Positions 43,713 through 56,542 of a stretch of DNA of 64,000 nt are shown here, in pieces. Location: contig OY987306.1 in assembly GCA_963920635.1 (NCBI GenBank), positions 32,059,453-32,123,452 on the forward strand, given 5' to 3'. Every line of letters begins with the position of its first letter. Position 1 is the first letter of the stretch. A program made the position numbers and the translations under genes. The notes under the pieces were generated by a model that saw only the letters and a program-made list of their open reading frames with translations, was not told where the DNA came from and did no database searches. The stretch comes from Pseudeuparius sepicola. Lineage: Eukaryota; Arthropoda; Insecta; Coleoptera; Anthribidae.

Positions 43713-45960
43713 CTATAGACATATTGTACTCGCGACTAAAATGACTAAAAACTTGTTGCATAAATTTTGCGTGCATATTTTTTATGTGTGCATCTACATA
43801 ATATTATGTATGTGCGTTATAATTAGAAAAAATAATGCACTCTAGTCAAAGATGTTCAAAGCAAATAGTTTCTCGACACTGTCGACATCTGCCGCATTCC
43901 TGTTTGTTTTATTTAATTTGCACATAAAAACAATAATTGAGGAAGCTAAAATAAGCACTAAAACACAAGGTGTTTTCACTCACAAACAATTTCACTCATT
44001 GTTTTTTACGTGTTGTTCAAACAGCGATGCCACTTTATATGAGCTTATTTTGCATCCAGGTATTGACGAATGATCTCATTCAATGCCATTCAGTTCAGGA
44101 AGCTTCCTATGCTATCGTCTGTAACTAATAATGAGTTACTTTCTTTCGATTATGAAAACTTTTGCAATAGTAGTATGTAAAAGTCTCCTAGTTTGCATGA
44201 ATTCCAATAGACAAGGAATATATACAGATTTGGTCAGTGCAAAAGTGTTATGTGAATTGCTTAGATGCTATAATCATAGGCAGTGCTTTCGTGAAAATAG
44301 CAATGATAAGTTTGTTCTTTGTAAGACGTTGAATTATTTCTAAGCTTTTCATTTTGAAATAAATAAAAGAATGTGCGATAATCAGCTGGTTCGTCCAGCG
44401 TAATAACAACGTTTCATGCCAAATCAGGGCACCCGTTTCACTATTAACCAGTAATAAATTGTTAGCAATATATTCTTCTGTAATTGATGACAACTTTCTA
44501 TAATGTGGTTTTTAATGCGAGCTACTAATTTTATTGCCAGCATATTTCATCAGTGTTTGCTTAGGCTATAGGACCCAGCTCTGAAAAATAGTTTTTTTTT
44601 ATATTGGTGATGAATATTTTAAGAGGACTGATTGCATGGAGTGAGATTTATGACATTGCAGACGCCAACGTCTGATATTTGAGAGTTAATTGAATTTTTT
44701 AGTCCAAAATATTTTAGTCGTAAAAAATATAACGTTCCATCATTATTTTCTTTCAATTTTCAAGGTGATTTTGAAATTAGTAACATTATCAAAGTCTAGA
44801 GAATAGTTATAAGTCCCCTCACTCCTTTGAAGTCGTCGGACACTGTATCCGAAATTAAGAGACTACTTTCTACAAGTGTAAAAACTATATATTTAAACAA
44901 AAGGCGCACGCACATACGTTTTTTCTAGCTTCTTTATTAGCTTGTTTGATGTAATTTCCAATGTTTCGGGACCGAAACAAAATTGGAGACATTAGGGTAG
45001 GTAGGTATCCCATTTGTTTTCCTCTGACCTCATTATAATAGCCAGTTTCAATGGATCTGTCACTTTTTCTGAAAATAAACAATTTAGTCGCAACCAGCAT
45101 ATTTTATTAAGCCAGAATTTTGGGTTTCTGGTATCCGAAATTGGGAACTTCAGACTATCCGAAATTAGGCACCTTTTCACTTTTTAGGTTAGAGTAATGC
45201 AGTACTGTTATTTTTGAAATCGGTTTAATTGTGACTAGAATACCGGCTTAATTAATATATTAACTTACCTAGGACGCAAACACAAAATTCTGGAACGATT
45301 ATTTCAAAGATAGACACAGCTCAAAAGGCGACTGAACATAAAACTCCGCCATGCAATTTAGACGTTTGGAGCTGCCATCTAATGGAGAGAGATTGTACCA
45401 CCACAATATTGCATAGTGGGCTTAATTTGACTTTTTGCATTGTATAGGGTGAGGTTTCAATTTAAAACAACAGATGGCTTCTTAGATAAATCACTATCCG
45501 AAATTAGGAAACCATCCGAAATTAGGCGACTTTCCTCTACCTAGGAGCAAACAAAATTATTTACAGAGTTTGCGAGTTTTGCTAAATTGTAAGTTTTGGA
45601 TTTGATTTATTTTATACCAACTTTTGGCGCAAAATTTGACAAACAGAAGGACATAACGTGGTAATTATAAACAGAGATGCCTGCCTACTAGGTACATAAT
45701 CAGAATTAGGTATCATATAAATTAAATCAGTGGCATAAATATTCAATTTTGAGAATTAAATAGAAAACAGTATGGCACAATTAAAAAATAAAAGTTTAAT
45801 TTATTGCCAATTTATCCTATAAAATACAAATTGTTTACATTCAAAGTGTTAATTTATAAACTCGATTAGCTTCTTTGCTATTTTGCGACTGCTACATTTC
45901 ACAAATAGTTCCACCTACGTTGTACGTTTGACTTGATGACCTCCAAGGCACAAACAATGT
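43713..45960. other. AT-rich stretch with five ATCCGAAATT(A/G)GG-like motifs
   Basis: The motif is at 44,847, 45,133, 45,157, 45,496 and 45,514, in two close pairs plus one. Chance frames only (for example 43,852-44,073). No gene is recognised. Confidence 0.35.
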
Positions 45961-45961
45961 T

Positions 45962-46070
45962 CTATATACAGGGTGTCTACTATTAGACCTATACGAATCC
46001 ACAAAATTTTTATTTTTCGAGATAATCCATCGCCGGAACTTTTTTGATTGAGTAGACACCCTGTATATAG
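45962..46070. mobile_element. 109-bp MITE with TACAGGGTGTCTACT ends
   Basis: CTATATACAGGGTGTCTACT and its exact inverse bound ~70 bases of unpaired sequence. Flanking TA fits a mariner-type target. This is the shortest complete member of the TACAGGGTG terminal group here. Confidence 0.8.
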
Positions 46071-46535
46071 AAAACTTTTGGCGCAGAAGCGGAATTTAAC
46101 AACTGTGCTACGTCGGTGCTTTACAAACAATCGCGCTACCTTAGTCCCAAGGTAAAACATCAAATTAAGTCTGCCCATGTCACATTGCTTAATAGCCTTT
46201 AGTTTTATAGATCATCCAATTTACAATGGAGTCGCCTAAAGCGTACAATTAAACAATTTACATCTAAATTAACTGTAATAGAGTTGCGCGTAAAGTAAAA
46301 TAAAGCGACGTTTTTTGCTGTCGCTTCCTAGCAATTTCGAATCATTTAAAGTCGTTTTTCAGAGCTGGACATTGGAAGGAAGCACAGTCTATTATCATTT
46401 AAGAAATTACGGTTTGCTTACAGACATAACCAATAAGGTTAGGTATAACAAATAAATCTATTGGCAAGTGCGTAGTGCCTTGGGAAGTAGATCATCGATA
46501 TCATTATATTCAGAAGAAAAACAATGTGACAGAAC

Positions 46536-46653
46536 ATACAGGGTGTCCCTTAAAGGACCACAGATATAGTGTTAGTTTTGATGGTTTTTTTTATTTAACA
46601 TTTTATTCTAGGTAAAAAAATAGGGGTAAAAATGAACTCTGAACACCCTGTAT
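46536..46653. mobile_element. 118-bp TACAGGGTG MITE
   Basis: ATACAGGGTGTCCCTTAAAG on the left and GAACACCCTGTAT on the right. The inner right part (AAAAATGAACTCTGAAC) recurs at 51,648-51,665, a decayed relative. Confidence 0.6.
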
Positions 46654-46659
46654 CTAAAT

Positions 46660-47108
46660 AAGTGGATTATGTGGTTAAAGTTATAATATACAAAGCTTAT
46701 TGAAATTAAAACTTCAGGGCCGCATTGAGCCCAAACGAAGCAACTTTGCACTGAGTAAGGTATATTTTTGTAAAGACCTTTATCGACACTAATGTGCTAA
46801 CTACACATCAAGTATGTTGTATCGCCAGGAATATACGCCGGCATTCGATTCGTTCGCATAGTGTAACACATAAATCGTTCTGTACCTACCTACTTTTACT
46901 TTTCTCCTAATCAAATAAGTGCGATTTATATGAGATCTGTTCACACAGTGGAAAAGGTCTCACGCCCCAGTAACAGATCGGCCGGCAGGTTATCGCCGAT
47001 GGGTAGAAAATACGTAGATGGAGTTTGTATTGAGAGAAATGTTAAATGTCATTCGACAGTTTTCAGAGGCGAGTTACAATACAGTTCACAAGGAATGTCT
47101 CCGAGATG
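46660..47108. other. Non-coding stretch
   Basis: A 66-codon chance frame (46,930-47,130) resembles nothing known. No other feature recognised. Confidence 0.25.
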
Positions 47109-47116
47109 TGTACTGT

Positions 47117-48192
47117 CAGGGACTCTTTAAAGTAAGGGGACCCAGCATTATACATTCCAAAGTGAGGCCTATTCTTTCCTCATTCTAATGGTATCAGTGA
47201 TGCCAAGTATGCCATTTTATTGGAGAATCTATGAATATAACAGGTACTTTGATTGTTAGTAAAAATTAATAATGGTTTCCATGATTTCTAAAAATTATAC
47301 TTGACAAGGTTGTGTATACAAGTGCAGAATGTGGCAACTGTTAAATGAAACAAATTTATTTTATAGTTGAAATTGATTTCCAGTAGTTATTTCCACGAAT
47401 TTAAATATGGTAAGTCAGTAGTGACGATTTTGCTTATTTAAGAATTTGTCGCTATTGCACCTTATTACCAGGTTCCTCAATCCATTTGTAATATGTATAC
47501 TTGAACTTTCATCCCTTGTTGAATGTATCTAGCCAAAGAACTTTCACAGATTTCGGGATGGACTAATAAGATTAGGTCTAGTAGTTCTAATGATGTAGTT
47601 TTTCTCGGTGTTCATTATAAAATTTTTGTAATTTTATTTCTCTCCCAAGGTACCTCACAAACTTAAAATAAACTTGTAGTCGTAGATAAAAACTCTTTAA
47701 AAAAAGACTTGACTGCACGAAGCTACCTGCTTAATAATTTAAAATTTTCGAAATACGATTTTTGTTTGGATCTACCTACTTATACGTAATGCCCACGTAA
47801 TGGGAATTGTAGGATTACTAAAGGTGATACAGGAAAAATCTGGTTGCAATTATTGGGACTACTACAGGCGGCCGCATTACCTTTATTTGACACATCTGAG
47901 TATGTGGAAGTTAGAAAAGTTAAAAATTGTGAATTATGATGGGAAATATTTTGCCTCCTTTAGAATCTATGGCACTGGCATGTCACATAAAACCTGATGG
48001 CAGTTGGACACTGACATGTAACATAACCTTGTATCAGCCCCCTTGTGGTCTCCTTGGAGTCAACAGAAAACAAACTTTCCCTCAAGGCTTCACTTTTCCC
48101 AGGGACCCTTTAAAATAAGGGTCCCTGGTCCCTGACTTTTCCTATGTGATAGACTGTGACATGCTGGGTGCCCTTATTTTAAAGAGTCCCTG
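47117..48192 (+). mobile_element. 1.03-kb TIR element, copy 1, TSD TGTACTGT/TGTAATGT
   Basis: The ends CAGGGACTCTTTAAAGTAAG and the inverse CTTATTTTAAAGAGTCCCTG start ~31-base TIRs (also GGGACCCAGCA). The flanks TGTACTGT and TGTAATGT agree at 7 of 8 bases. An 8-bp duplication, CA start and ~31-bp TIR fit P-superfamily or hAT elements. The interior has no transposase. A 35-bp micro-insertion plus its 8-bp duplication at 48,100-48,142 accounts for the extra length relative to copy 3. Confidence 0.85.
48100..48134. repeat. Micro-palindrome insertion, 35 bp, TSD ACTTTTCC
   Basis: CAGGGACCCTTTAAAATAAG continues into GGTCCCTGGTCCCTG, bounded by ACTTTTCC on both sides (48,092-48,099 and 48,135-48,142). 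The uninterrupted site (ACTTTTCCTATGTGAT) is seen in copy 2 near 56,526-56,541 and, inverted with one base difference, in copy 3 near 56,980. This proves an insertion. Confidence 0.85.
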
Positions 48193-48199
48193 TGTAATG

Positions 48200-49735
48200 T
48201 AAAATCATTGCCTGTTGTCTTTTATTTTAGAGATATTCTGCTGGGAGCTAAAACAACATTATTTGTCCAGGTTAGCCAAACGTATACTTAGTTCATCTTC
48301 TGAGCAAAATATTTCTCTAAAATATCTAACTAATGAATGTAGGTATGTCCTACGAGTGTGTAGGTATACGTCTGTTTAATTATCAATCCCCATAAACCTA
48401 AATATCATGAATTTTTTTGGACTATATTTAATTTACTGTTGCAACCTAATGGTGCTTTCTAGTAGATCACCCGAGCAACTATTCCTCTTTTTTTCAAAGA
48501 GTGCTTAGCCAAGCGTGTTGTATTAATAGATTTGCAAATTACTCTAATAAATCATCTCAAAATTAATTTGGTTCTGCCTGAAGATGCAGCCATCGTTCCG
48601 TGTTACTGAAAAAAATTAATTACACATTTTGGTTAGGAATTCGCAGTAGAGAATTAGGTCGAAAAAACCCGGTAGATATGGGAACAGTTATGAAGAACTA
48701 TATGGGCTTTCACACAACTCTGAGGTTACAGTAGCTCATCAATGAGAAAAAACAATTGGAGCTAAATAAAATGGGAATACATTTACGAGAATCAATATTA
48801 TCATAGAAAAATAAAAGATATAGGTAAATAAAAGCGAACATTATTTTTAACAACTGTGTGACATATATGAACAAATAACAATTTCCAAAATTGGAAACCC
48901 AAAGTTTTCTATTCAATAATAAGTTAAGTATACTATATGTTCCAGAAATGATCATTTACGAATAAATAAACATTTCTACATACAATAATAACTTGTGTTT
49001 TGTATTTTCCTTTTTAAAAATTGATGCGACCATTTTTATAGGATGTCAGGTTTTACGCATATCAGATTCAGGGTAAGAGTCTAGTCAAAAATCACTGTCA
49101 GCTAATGGATAAAAAATATAAATTTTAAATATTGTTTATAAAAAAATATATTGCAGATTTGATTTGGGCTGTTGGCAATTATTTCCAGCGGTGTGTCTCC
49201 TACTTACGCCATATTAAGAATCATCAATAAACGCGCCAAATTGATTTTTATAGATTTAAATTTGATAAATCAATCCTTAAGGTGTCAGGCATTGGTAAAT
49301 TTAGGCCTCTGCCAAAAAAAGCGCGCTTGAGCATCTTGCAACGTAAATAACAACTAAAGTTTGTTCAGCCAATCTTCGGCCCTACGTCATCAAATGTCAA
49401 AAACTACAACTCCAGTGCACTGTCAAAAAGTCAGTGGCGCGTCGCTATTTTTAGAAATTGATGGTGTATAAATTGTGTTACATAAGAGGGTAGATCAAAA
49501 AAATGGTGAATACTTCGGGGAATAATTGCTCCTTTATTAAAGATTTTATCTTGGCATTGTTAATAATGAACAGCAAAATATTCATAATTAGCATTTGAAT
49601 TGAAGATAGGCAACTAAAACAACACCTAGGTGTTGCGCACATCAATATATAACAACACCAGGTATTGTGGGAGGTTGAACATGCGCTTTTAGACAAAGAC
49701 GGTAGTTCCTTTGAGTAGGACACGTTATAACTAAA
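48200..49735. other. AT-rich non-coding stretch
   Basis: No gene recognised. TGTCAAA-type motifs cluster at 49,385-49,435, as upstream of the two left-hand genes, but no exon follows. Confidence 0.3.
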
Positions 49736-49866
49736 CATGATACCAAAGTCTAGAAATACTAAAGTTGGCTCACTTTTTTGATCTCGCGGAAAAGCCGACA
49801 ATTTTTTGCGACCGGTCGTAAATCAGCGTCACTTCGCACGCTTTGCATTTACCAGGGCGACTAAAC
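49736..49866. repeat. Dispersed repeat, copy at the window end
   Basis: From ACCAAAGTCTAGAAATACTA through GCGACCGGTCGTAAATCAGC to GGGCGACTA. It is repeated in the same orientation at 63,870-64,000, where the window cuts it. About 90% alike; nature unknown. Confidence 0.75.
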
Positions 49867-49923
49867 GAAGTCGCCGTCAAGCTAGTTATACGGGGGGCAG
49901 GTTCATATTGACTTTCCATTATT

Positions 49924-50093
49924 TACCAAAATCTACAAATATTAGTATACCTATTTGTAGACTTTGGTACAACGTTATTTGTGTAGGTAAGTGTACCGTT
50001 AGTTTTTGGTAGGTACAGTTAAATTAAAATACAAGGTACCTAGTTATTACCAGAATCTACATAATTAGTAGGTATATCTGTAGACTTTGGTCA
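49924..50093. repeat. Two related imperfect palindromes
   Basis: ACCAAAATCTACAAATA...TTTGTAGACTTTGGT (49,925-49,968) and ACCAGAATCTACATAAT...TGTAGACTTTGGT (50,050-50,093) are versions of one ~44-base hairpin, ~125 bases apart. The arm ACCAAAGTCTA also opens the repeat at 49,741 and 63,871, so all may be pieces of one element family. Confidence 0.55.
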
Positions 50094-50697
50094 GAACATG
50101 AATAAAAATGCAATTTTTTATATTTTACGTTCATTTTTAATAAAGCCTAACAAAACATAGAGCAGACAAAATCATAAATAAGAAATAAATATTTCACGAC
50201 AAAGAGTTAAACCAATCATATCTACTTTTTCATCTTGTAGTAAATATTTTGATATTTAAACTGACATAAGCAATACAGAACAAAATATTATGCATACGTA
50301 CCTACACAAGCATGCGTCTTACTATACGCTTCGGGCAATAATCTTAATGGGACAGCCGAGGGGACAGCAGTTTTTACTGAACGTTTTCCGGACGAAGTGA
50401 ATGACTGATCATCAAAATGTGCCTTGCAACTTCTTATAGGTTTATATGCCTCTTCAGGTGGAATATTCGCAAATTTATGTTCTCCGACGAACCCTAAGGC
50501 ATTCTTCCATTGCTGGCACCTTCAAATTTTCAATATTTTAATATTATATCTATATTATTCTTCAATTAATACCTAAGTATTCAATTGTCACTTAAAAATG
50601 TCTCAATTTTTGTAGGTAGGTATACCTCAAACTCAATCTTACCTTTCAGAGTTTTTAGGAAATGAAAAAAAGGTAATATAGTCTTTTGAACTGGTTT

Positions 50698-50956
50698 TAC
50701 AGCCATCCGCATTGCAGTAAAAAGCGTTACTAGGCATCATTACAACACAGTCACGGTCGGTCGGTAATATTTTCCGCGCACCCGGTAGAATGCGAACGAA
50801 CCGCTCTCAGCTACACTGCGTACAGCTTATTTTCTTATATTATAAGATATCGATCGGCTCGATGAGGAGGGGAGCGGGAGAGGGCAAGAGGGAAACGTTT
50901 GTTTACACAAGGCCGAGTGCCCGGACTTATTAGTTATCTCTGGACGCTGATGATAC
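50698..50956 (-). repeat. Interspersed repeat (partner of 19,756)
   Basis: Inverse copy from TACAGCCATCCGCA to TCTCTGGACGCTG, sharing CACGGTCGGTCGGTAATATT and GAAACGTTTGTTTACACAAG with the copy at 19,756-20,049. Confidence 0.7.
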
Positions 50957-50959
50957 GCG

Positions 50960-53180
50960 TGATTGCTTCATCTTTTATGACGTATAGGGCCGAACATTCG
51001 CTGAACAAACTGTATTGTATCTTAGCTCACGTATCTAGATGGTGAATGTAGTTTATTTAACTAACACATTACATTGCTTAAGCGCACGGTCATCACACGC
51101 ATTGGAATTGCGTATAAAAATGCAAAAATCCGATGTGTTACCTGTTAGGAAACCGACCCGTCTCCTAATGGTTAAAAATGGTCCAAATACCGATTTATAT
51201 ACATGGAGATATTAGCTTACATTCCGACAGCAACGATTTATGGTACAACTGGTCCGTTCCGATCGGTTTTTTATGTTTCAACTTTTTTTCCACGGCCTGC
51301 TAATATGGAAATTCCATTGGCACGTGTTTGGCCAGCCCGCATTAAAAATCGATAAAATAATAAAATTCGGTGTTAGTGAAAATAAGGGAGCGGCCTTTTG
51401 TGTATCGGCTGATTTACGCAGTTGGCTTTGAATGGGAAATGTTGTTTACCAATGAGTTCCTGTCGGATTGGTTGTGTTATTTGTTCCTTTTTTGAATATA
51501 TTCAAATGACCGTTGGCGGGTTACAAGGCGAGGTTTGGGAGAATATGAAAAGAAATGGTTCACGATAAATTTGCTGCGGATGTCACTTGTGGGTAAGGAA
51601 ATAGAAACGAATTAACATTTTTTTTTAGGTCAAAAAATAAATAAGGTAAAAAATAACTCTGAACTCCTTGTACAATATGGTGATTGATTATTTTTGACAT
51701 CCCGGATTTCACGACGATATTTGTGGCTGTAATCGGGATGAATTTTTACTGTTCGCAGCTCAAACTAATCACCACACTATTTTGCATCTTTTGCAACATC
51801 GAAACTTCGCGAAAACCCGCGGAAAAACAAAATTTTGGAAGACTTTTGCCGTGTTTACCGTACGCTATTTTCGCCCATGCCCGACATTCGGTGCGCGCCG
51901 ACGTACTCTCTCTACTTTATTACTCTCTACCCTACTTACGCCTATGGAGGCGGTGTCACATAGCACTCGACTGCGATCGCAGTGACTGTTTGGTGGGCGT
52001 GGTTCCGCTGCCAAGCAAATATCGATGTGATCGGAGTACACTGTTATCGCATATACTGTTATAACTAGAAATATTTATAATTTTCAGATGAAAATGTATC
52101 ATCTAACCGAATTATATCGATACAATGAATGTCTATGGAACATTTAAAGTCACCTCAATATATTTTTTGTATGGGAGACGTGTAAAATTTTGGAAATCTC
52201 CGTCTACTGTTAATATAATTCAGTCAAAACGTGGTCTACTTAATAAAGGCGTTTTCACCCAATACCTTTTTTCTTATATTTACATCTAATATTTAATATT
52301 AATTTTTTTTAATCAAAAGGCACACTTTTCTTTTATTCGGCGCCATTTTGTAACTACTACTGTCAACACACTTTTGCAAATATTGTGAAACAGTACACAA
52401 CAGTTCTGCTATAGAAGTATAAGCCTCCCCCACCGAACAGTTGAACTGTGATTGCAGTTGACTGCTATGTGAAACCGCAGCTTAAAGCATACATTATGAA
52501 TGGTCGGCCGTCGACGATTTCGTCATCTACTTGTCTCTTTTCGGCTTCTGAGCGGGCGCGTATGCTGTTGTCTCTGTCTCACTTGCAATGCATTTATCCT
52601 TGTGGATTGCCATAATAACCCATGCGGTCAATTCAAAATACGGCCAGGCGGTTGCGGATAGAAATGAATTATTATTAGACATTAGTAATCTTGACTCTAT
52701 TGGTAATAATTGGGGAGTTGTGCATGAAAACATAATTGCATTTTTTTAAATATAGTTTATTGTTAAACATTTTTTGGTTTAGTTTAGTTGGGAAAATGGT
52801 CAAAACGCTATTAAAACACTATTTGTTCGCCGAAGTTTGGTTTAATGTATAATCTTCATCAGGGCTCTAAAATACAATACAATCTAATATAAAATGAATA
52901 TAAACTAAAAATAAGAATGTAAGAAAAAGGTTTTCTGGCACATTTTATAAATTTATAAGTAAAAACAAGACTTACCAGAAATAAGATTGATGATTTTAAA
53001 TTGTAAGTATATTAACGTTTTACTGCCTAGTTTTTACTGACTAGTTTGTTTCTGTTACGTAAATATTTAGTAAAAAATTATAATATTATATTTGTATATT
53101 CAAAGGTATAGGTAAAGGTATAATTAATAACATGTTGTTAAATGAGAAATGGGCATTTATTTGTTAGGAATGTTGAAATA
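50960..53180. other. Largely unique non-coding DNA, candidate regulatory
   Basis: 51,180-51,600 is moderately GC-rich and unique, with an E-box-like CACGTG and GATAAAATAATAAAATT. It looks like developmental enhancer DNA, but this is inference. 51,640-51,670 holds a decayed TACAGGGTG relative. No gene is recognised; frames at 51,684-52,064 are unlike known proteins. Confidence 0.25.
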
Positions 53181-53185
53181 AGCTA

Positions 53186-54560
53186 CATTAAGATTTTCCA
53201 TATCTACCCTTTGGTTGACACTATTATTTCGTTTTATTGTAATCATTTCTTGTATAGTAGTCTTTTATTTAAATTGGTTTGAGTATCTAAAGCTTTAGTT
53301 TCATCAAAATTAAATATATGGTTAAATTCAGGGCAGTGTTCAACAAGGGCAGTAGCATTAATAATGTTGAGTTTCCTGCAGTCTCTTTTATGTTCTGCTA
53401 CTCTAGTTTTTAAATATCTTTTTATTTGGCCTATGTAGCATTTAGGGCACTCTTTGCAAGGTATTTTATAAATAACATTAGATTTTAATTCCAGGGGAGT
53501 ATTAGATTTAATTTTAGAGAAAAAGTTTTTTTGAATTGTGTTGTTATAACTAAACGATATAAATTTGTTTTCAGAACGTAAGCAGTGGTCTAGATCTTCA
53601 GAAAACGTTTATTGGAAATATCACCAATCTTATTATTATTAGGAGTTTGATCTTTAAAAATATTTTGTTAATTAAAGATATAGGGTAATTATTTTTCATT
53701 AAAAAAGATTTAATTAATGTTAAATTTTTTTGATGAAATTTTGAAGAAGAAATTTTTAAGGCTACAGTTTTTAGATTGAGGATAATATTAACTTTTTGTT
53801 TAAAGGAACGGTTAGAATGAAAATTAATAAATCTTTCGGAAAAAGTTGGTTTATGATACCAATCTACAATAATTTTGTTAGAAAGACCATTTTGTGATCT
53901 TATTATTATTTTAGTATCTAAAAAGGATATACTGTTATAATTATGTTGTTCTAACTCTGTTCTAAACTGTAACTTGGGATAAAAAGAATTAAATGTATTA
54001 AGAAGGTCTACATCTCTATTTTTGGAATACTGGTAATTATATCATCTACATATCGACAAAAGAATGGTAATGGAAAGCTAATTGGTTTATACACGTTTCT
54101 TGTAATTCTGACATAACTAAATCAGCACAAATGGGAGACATGCAATTACCCATACCTATATAATCCATAAATTTGTTTATTTTTTAGGTGTCATTAAATT
54201 TGAAATAACTCAACACAAAAAGTAAATATTTTTAAAAAAGTTTCAAGAGGTACATATATTTGTTTGTGCAGAAATTTTATTCCAACGTTTTTTTATAATT
54301 GTTATGACAAGACCTATAGGAATATTTGTACAAAGAGAAATTACATCAAGAGAAACAAATAACAAATATGCAATTGTTTGGTAAATTTACATTTTTAATA
54401 AATTCAGAAAATTCAAATGAGTTCCTAACACACCTTCCATCTTTGACAAAAGCATAACTTAAAATTTCTGATATCCATTTGGATAAATTATAAATAGGAG
54501 AACCAATAAAATATTTAATATTTCGGTCACCAACCTTTACTAATTATTTTATTATAAAAC
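53186..54560 (-). pseudogene. Penelope-like retroelement, RT plus GIY-YIG, decayed
   Basis: Read on -, the order is a reverse-transcriptase segment (WISEILSYAFVKDGR; SLDVISLCTNIP; MGNCMSPICADLVMSEL), the catalytic RYVDDI at about 54,037-54,055, then SFLDTKIIIRS and KIIVDWYHKPTFSERF. A GIY-YIG endonuclease end follows (NVIYKIPCKECPKCYIGQIKR, with residues LKTRVAEHKRDC after it, ~53,400-53,490), then HIFNFDETKALDT. This domain order is diagnostic of Penelope-like elements. Several frameshifts and stops break the frame, and the 5' part is missing. Confidence 0.85.
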
Positions 54561-54599
54561 ATTTTATTTTATTATTAAACATTTTATTAAAAATTTGAA

Positions 54600-55592
54600 A
54601 TAAATTGGATGGGTCATTGACCAAATGACCTTATGGAGAAGCCGCGCTTCGCCCTGGTTAAGCCTTGTCTATTTTTAATTTTCCGAACCCGCCCAGATTC
54701 CCATTTTCGCACCCACAATTTCAGCGTATTCCGACAGATTTCTCCAAGATGCGCACGTTAAACGAGGCCATAGTTCAGTATCGGTCGCCTAACCTCGTTC
54801 CCTTGCTTTCTTCAAATCTTGTAGGCGTACACATTTCGAAGTTTTCTTCTACGCACCCGCCGTATTTCACTCGCGAGCGGCATATATGCGGCTAGGGCCC
54901 ATTCAAATCGTATGCTAAACGCTCATTAAAAATTCCACGGCATAAATCTGGGGACACGGTAGTTTACGAGTTAAATAAAAATACCGGGCGACGTTTTGCT
55001 TGATGGGGACCAGGGTGTAGGTCAGTAATATCCATTAGTCATTATTCGTAATTATTATTGTGCCACGGAAAGACGGTCACCGGTATGTTTTAGGGTTTTT
55101 GTGATTCGAAGATAAAACGGCATGGAATGCCCGACGCGAAGTCGTGAAGTAACTAAAGTATTTGCGATAGTGTTGGGATGGTTTATTGATTTCGGTTATT
55201 GATTATTCCGCGGTAATTACAACTTTGTGGGCTTGGGAATAGTTGCGTAACTTATCGGAGATTTACTTACCAAGTTATTAAATAAAACTTTTGTTTATCT
55301 TAGCATCTAATTTATTTTTGGCCTTTAATTTATCTCTTACGGGCACAGGCAAATAAATCAAGGTTTAAAATAATATGTAAATGATTGTATAATTTGAAAT
55401 GTTTTAAGCGATATTTTAGACTTTTGGCGAAGGCCCTGGTATTAACTTTACTCTGTGAAACTTGAATACCCGCCATTCCCTTCACACACCTCCAGCCATG
55501 TTCAGTTTTTAAAATATCGTGATGCCAGTTGTTGAGTTTAGAAACAATCTATATAACCTAAAATATGCTCTTGATGTACGTTGACAGTTGAC
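54600..55592. other. Unique non-coding block
   Basis: Less AT-rich, not repeated in the window, with short chance frames (54,665-54,895). No gene is recognised; possible regulatory DNA. Confidence 0.25.
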
Positions 55593-56542
55593 GTTAAAGT
55601 GAGGGGACCTAGCATTATTCTTTCCTCATTCTAATGGACTCACTGATGCCAAGTATGCCATTTTATTGGAGAATCTATGAATATAACAGGTACTTTGATT
55701 GTTAGCAAAAATTAATAATGGTTTCCATGATTTCTAAAAATTTGACTTGACAATTTTGTGTACACAAGTGCAGAATGTGGCAACTGTCAAATGAAAGAAA
55801 TTTATTTTATAGTTGAAATCGATTTCCGGCAATTATTTCCACGAATTTAAGTAATAAGTATGGTAAGTCAGTAGTGCCGATTTTGCTTATTTAAGAATTT
55901 GTCGTTATTGCACCTTGTTACCAGGTTCCTCAATCCATTTGTAATATGTATACTTGAACTTTCTTCCCTTGTTGAATGTATCTACCAAAAGAACTTTCAC
56001 AGATTTCAGGATGGACTAATAAGATTAGGTCTAGTAGTTCTAATGATGTAGTTTTTCTCGGTGTTCATTATAAAATTTTTGTAATTTTATTTCTCTCCCA
56101 AGGTACCTCACAAACTTAAAATAAACTTGTAGTCGTAGATAAAAACTCCTTAAAAAAAGACCTGACTGAAGCTACCTACTTAATAATTTAAAATTTTCGA
56201 AATACGATTTGTTTTGAACTACCTACTTATACTGAATGCCCTCGTAATGGGAATTGTAGGATTACTAAAGGTAATACAGGAAAAATCTGGTTGCAATTAT
56301 TGGGACTACTACAGGCGGCCGCATTACCTTTAATTGACACATCCGAGTATCTGGAAGTTAGAAAACTTAAAAATTGTGAATTATTTGCCTCCTTTAGAAT
56401 CTATGGCATTAAAATGTCACATAAAACCTGATGGCATTTGGACACTGACATATAACATAACCTTGTATCAGCCTCTTTGTGGTCTCCTTGGAGTCAACAG
56501 AAAACAAACTTCCCCTCAAGGCTTCACTTTTCCTATGTGATA
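55593..56542 (+). mobile_element. 1.03-kb TIR element, copy 2 (ends lost)
   Basis: Matches copy 1 at over 90% from TAAAGTGAGGGGACCTAGCA to ACTTTTCCTATGTGAT. The outermost left bases and ~50 bases at the right end, including that TIR, are missing, and ~20 bases near the left end are deleted. It preserves the empty sites of both the Tc1-like insertion in copy 3 and the micro-insertion in copy 1. Confidence 0.85.
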
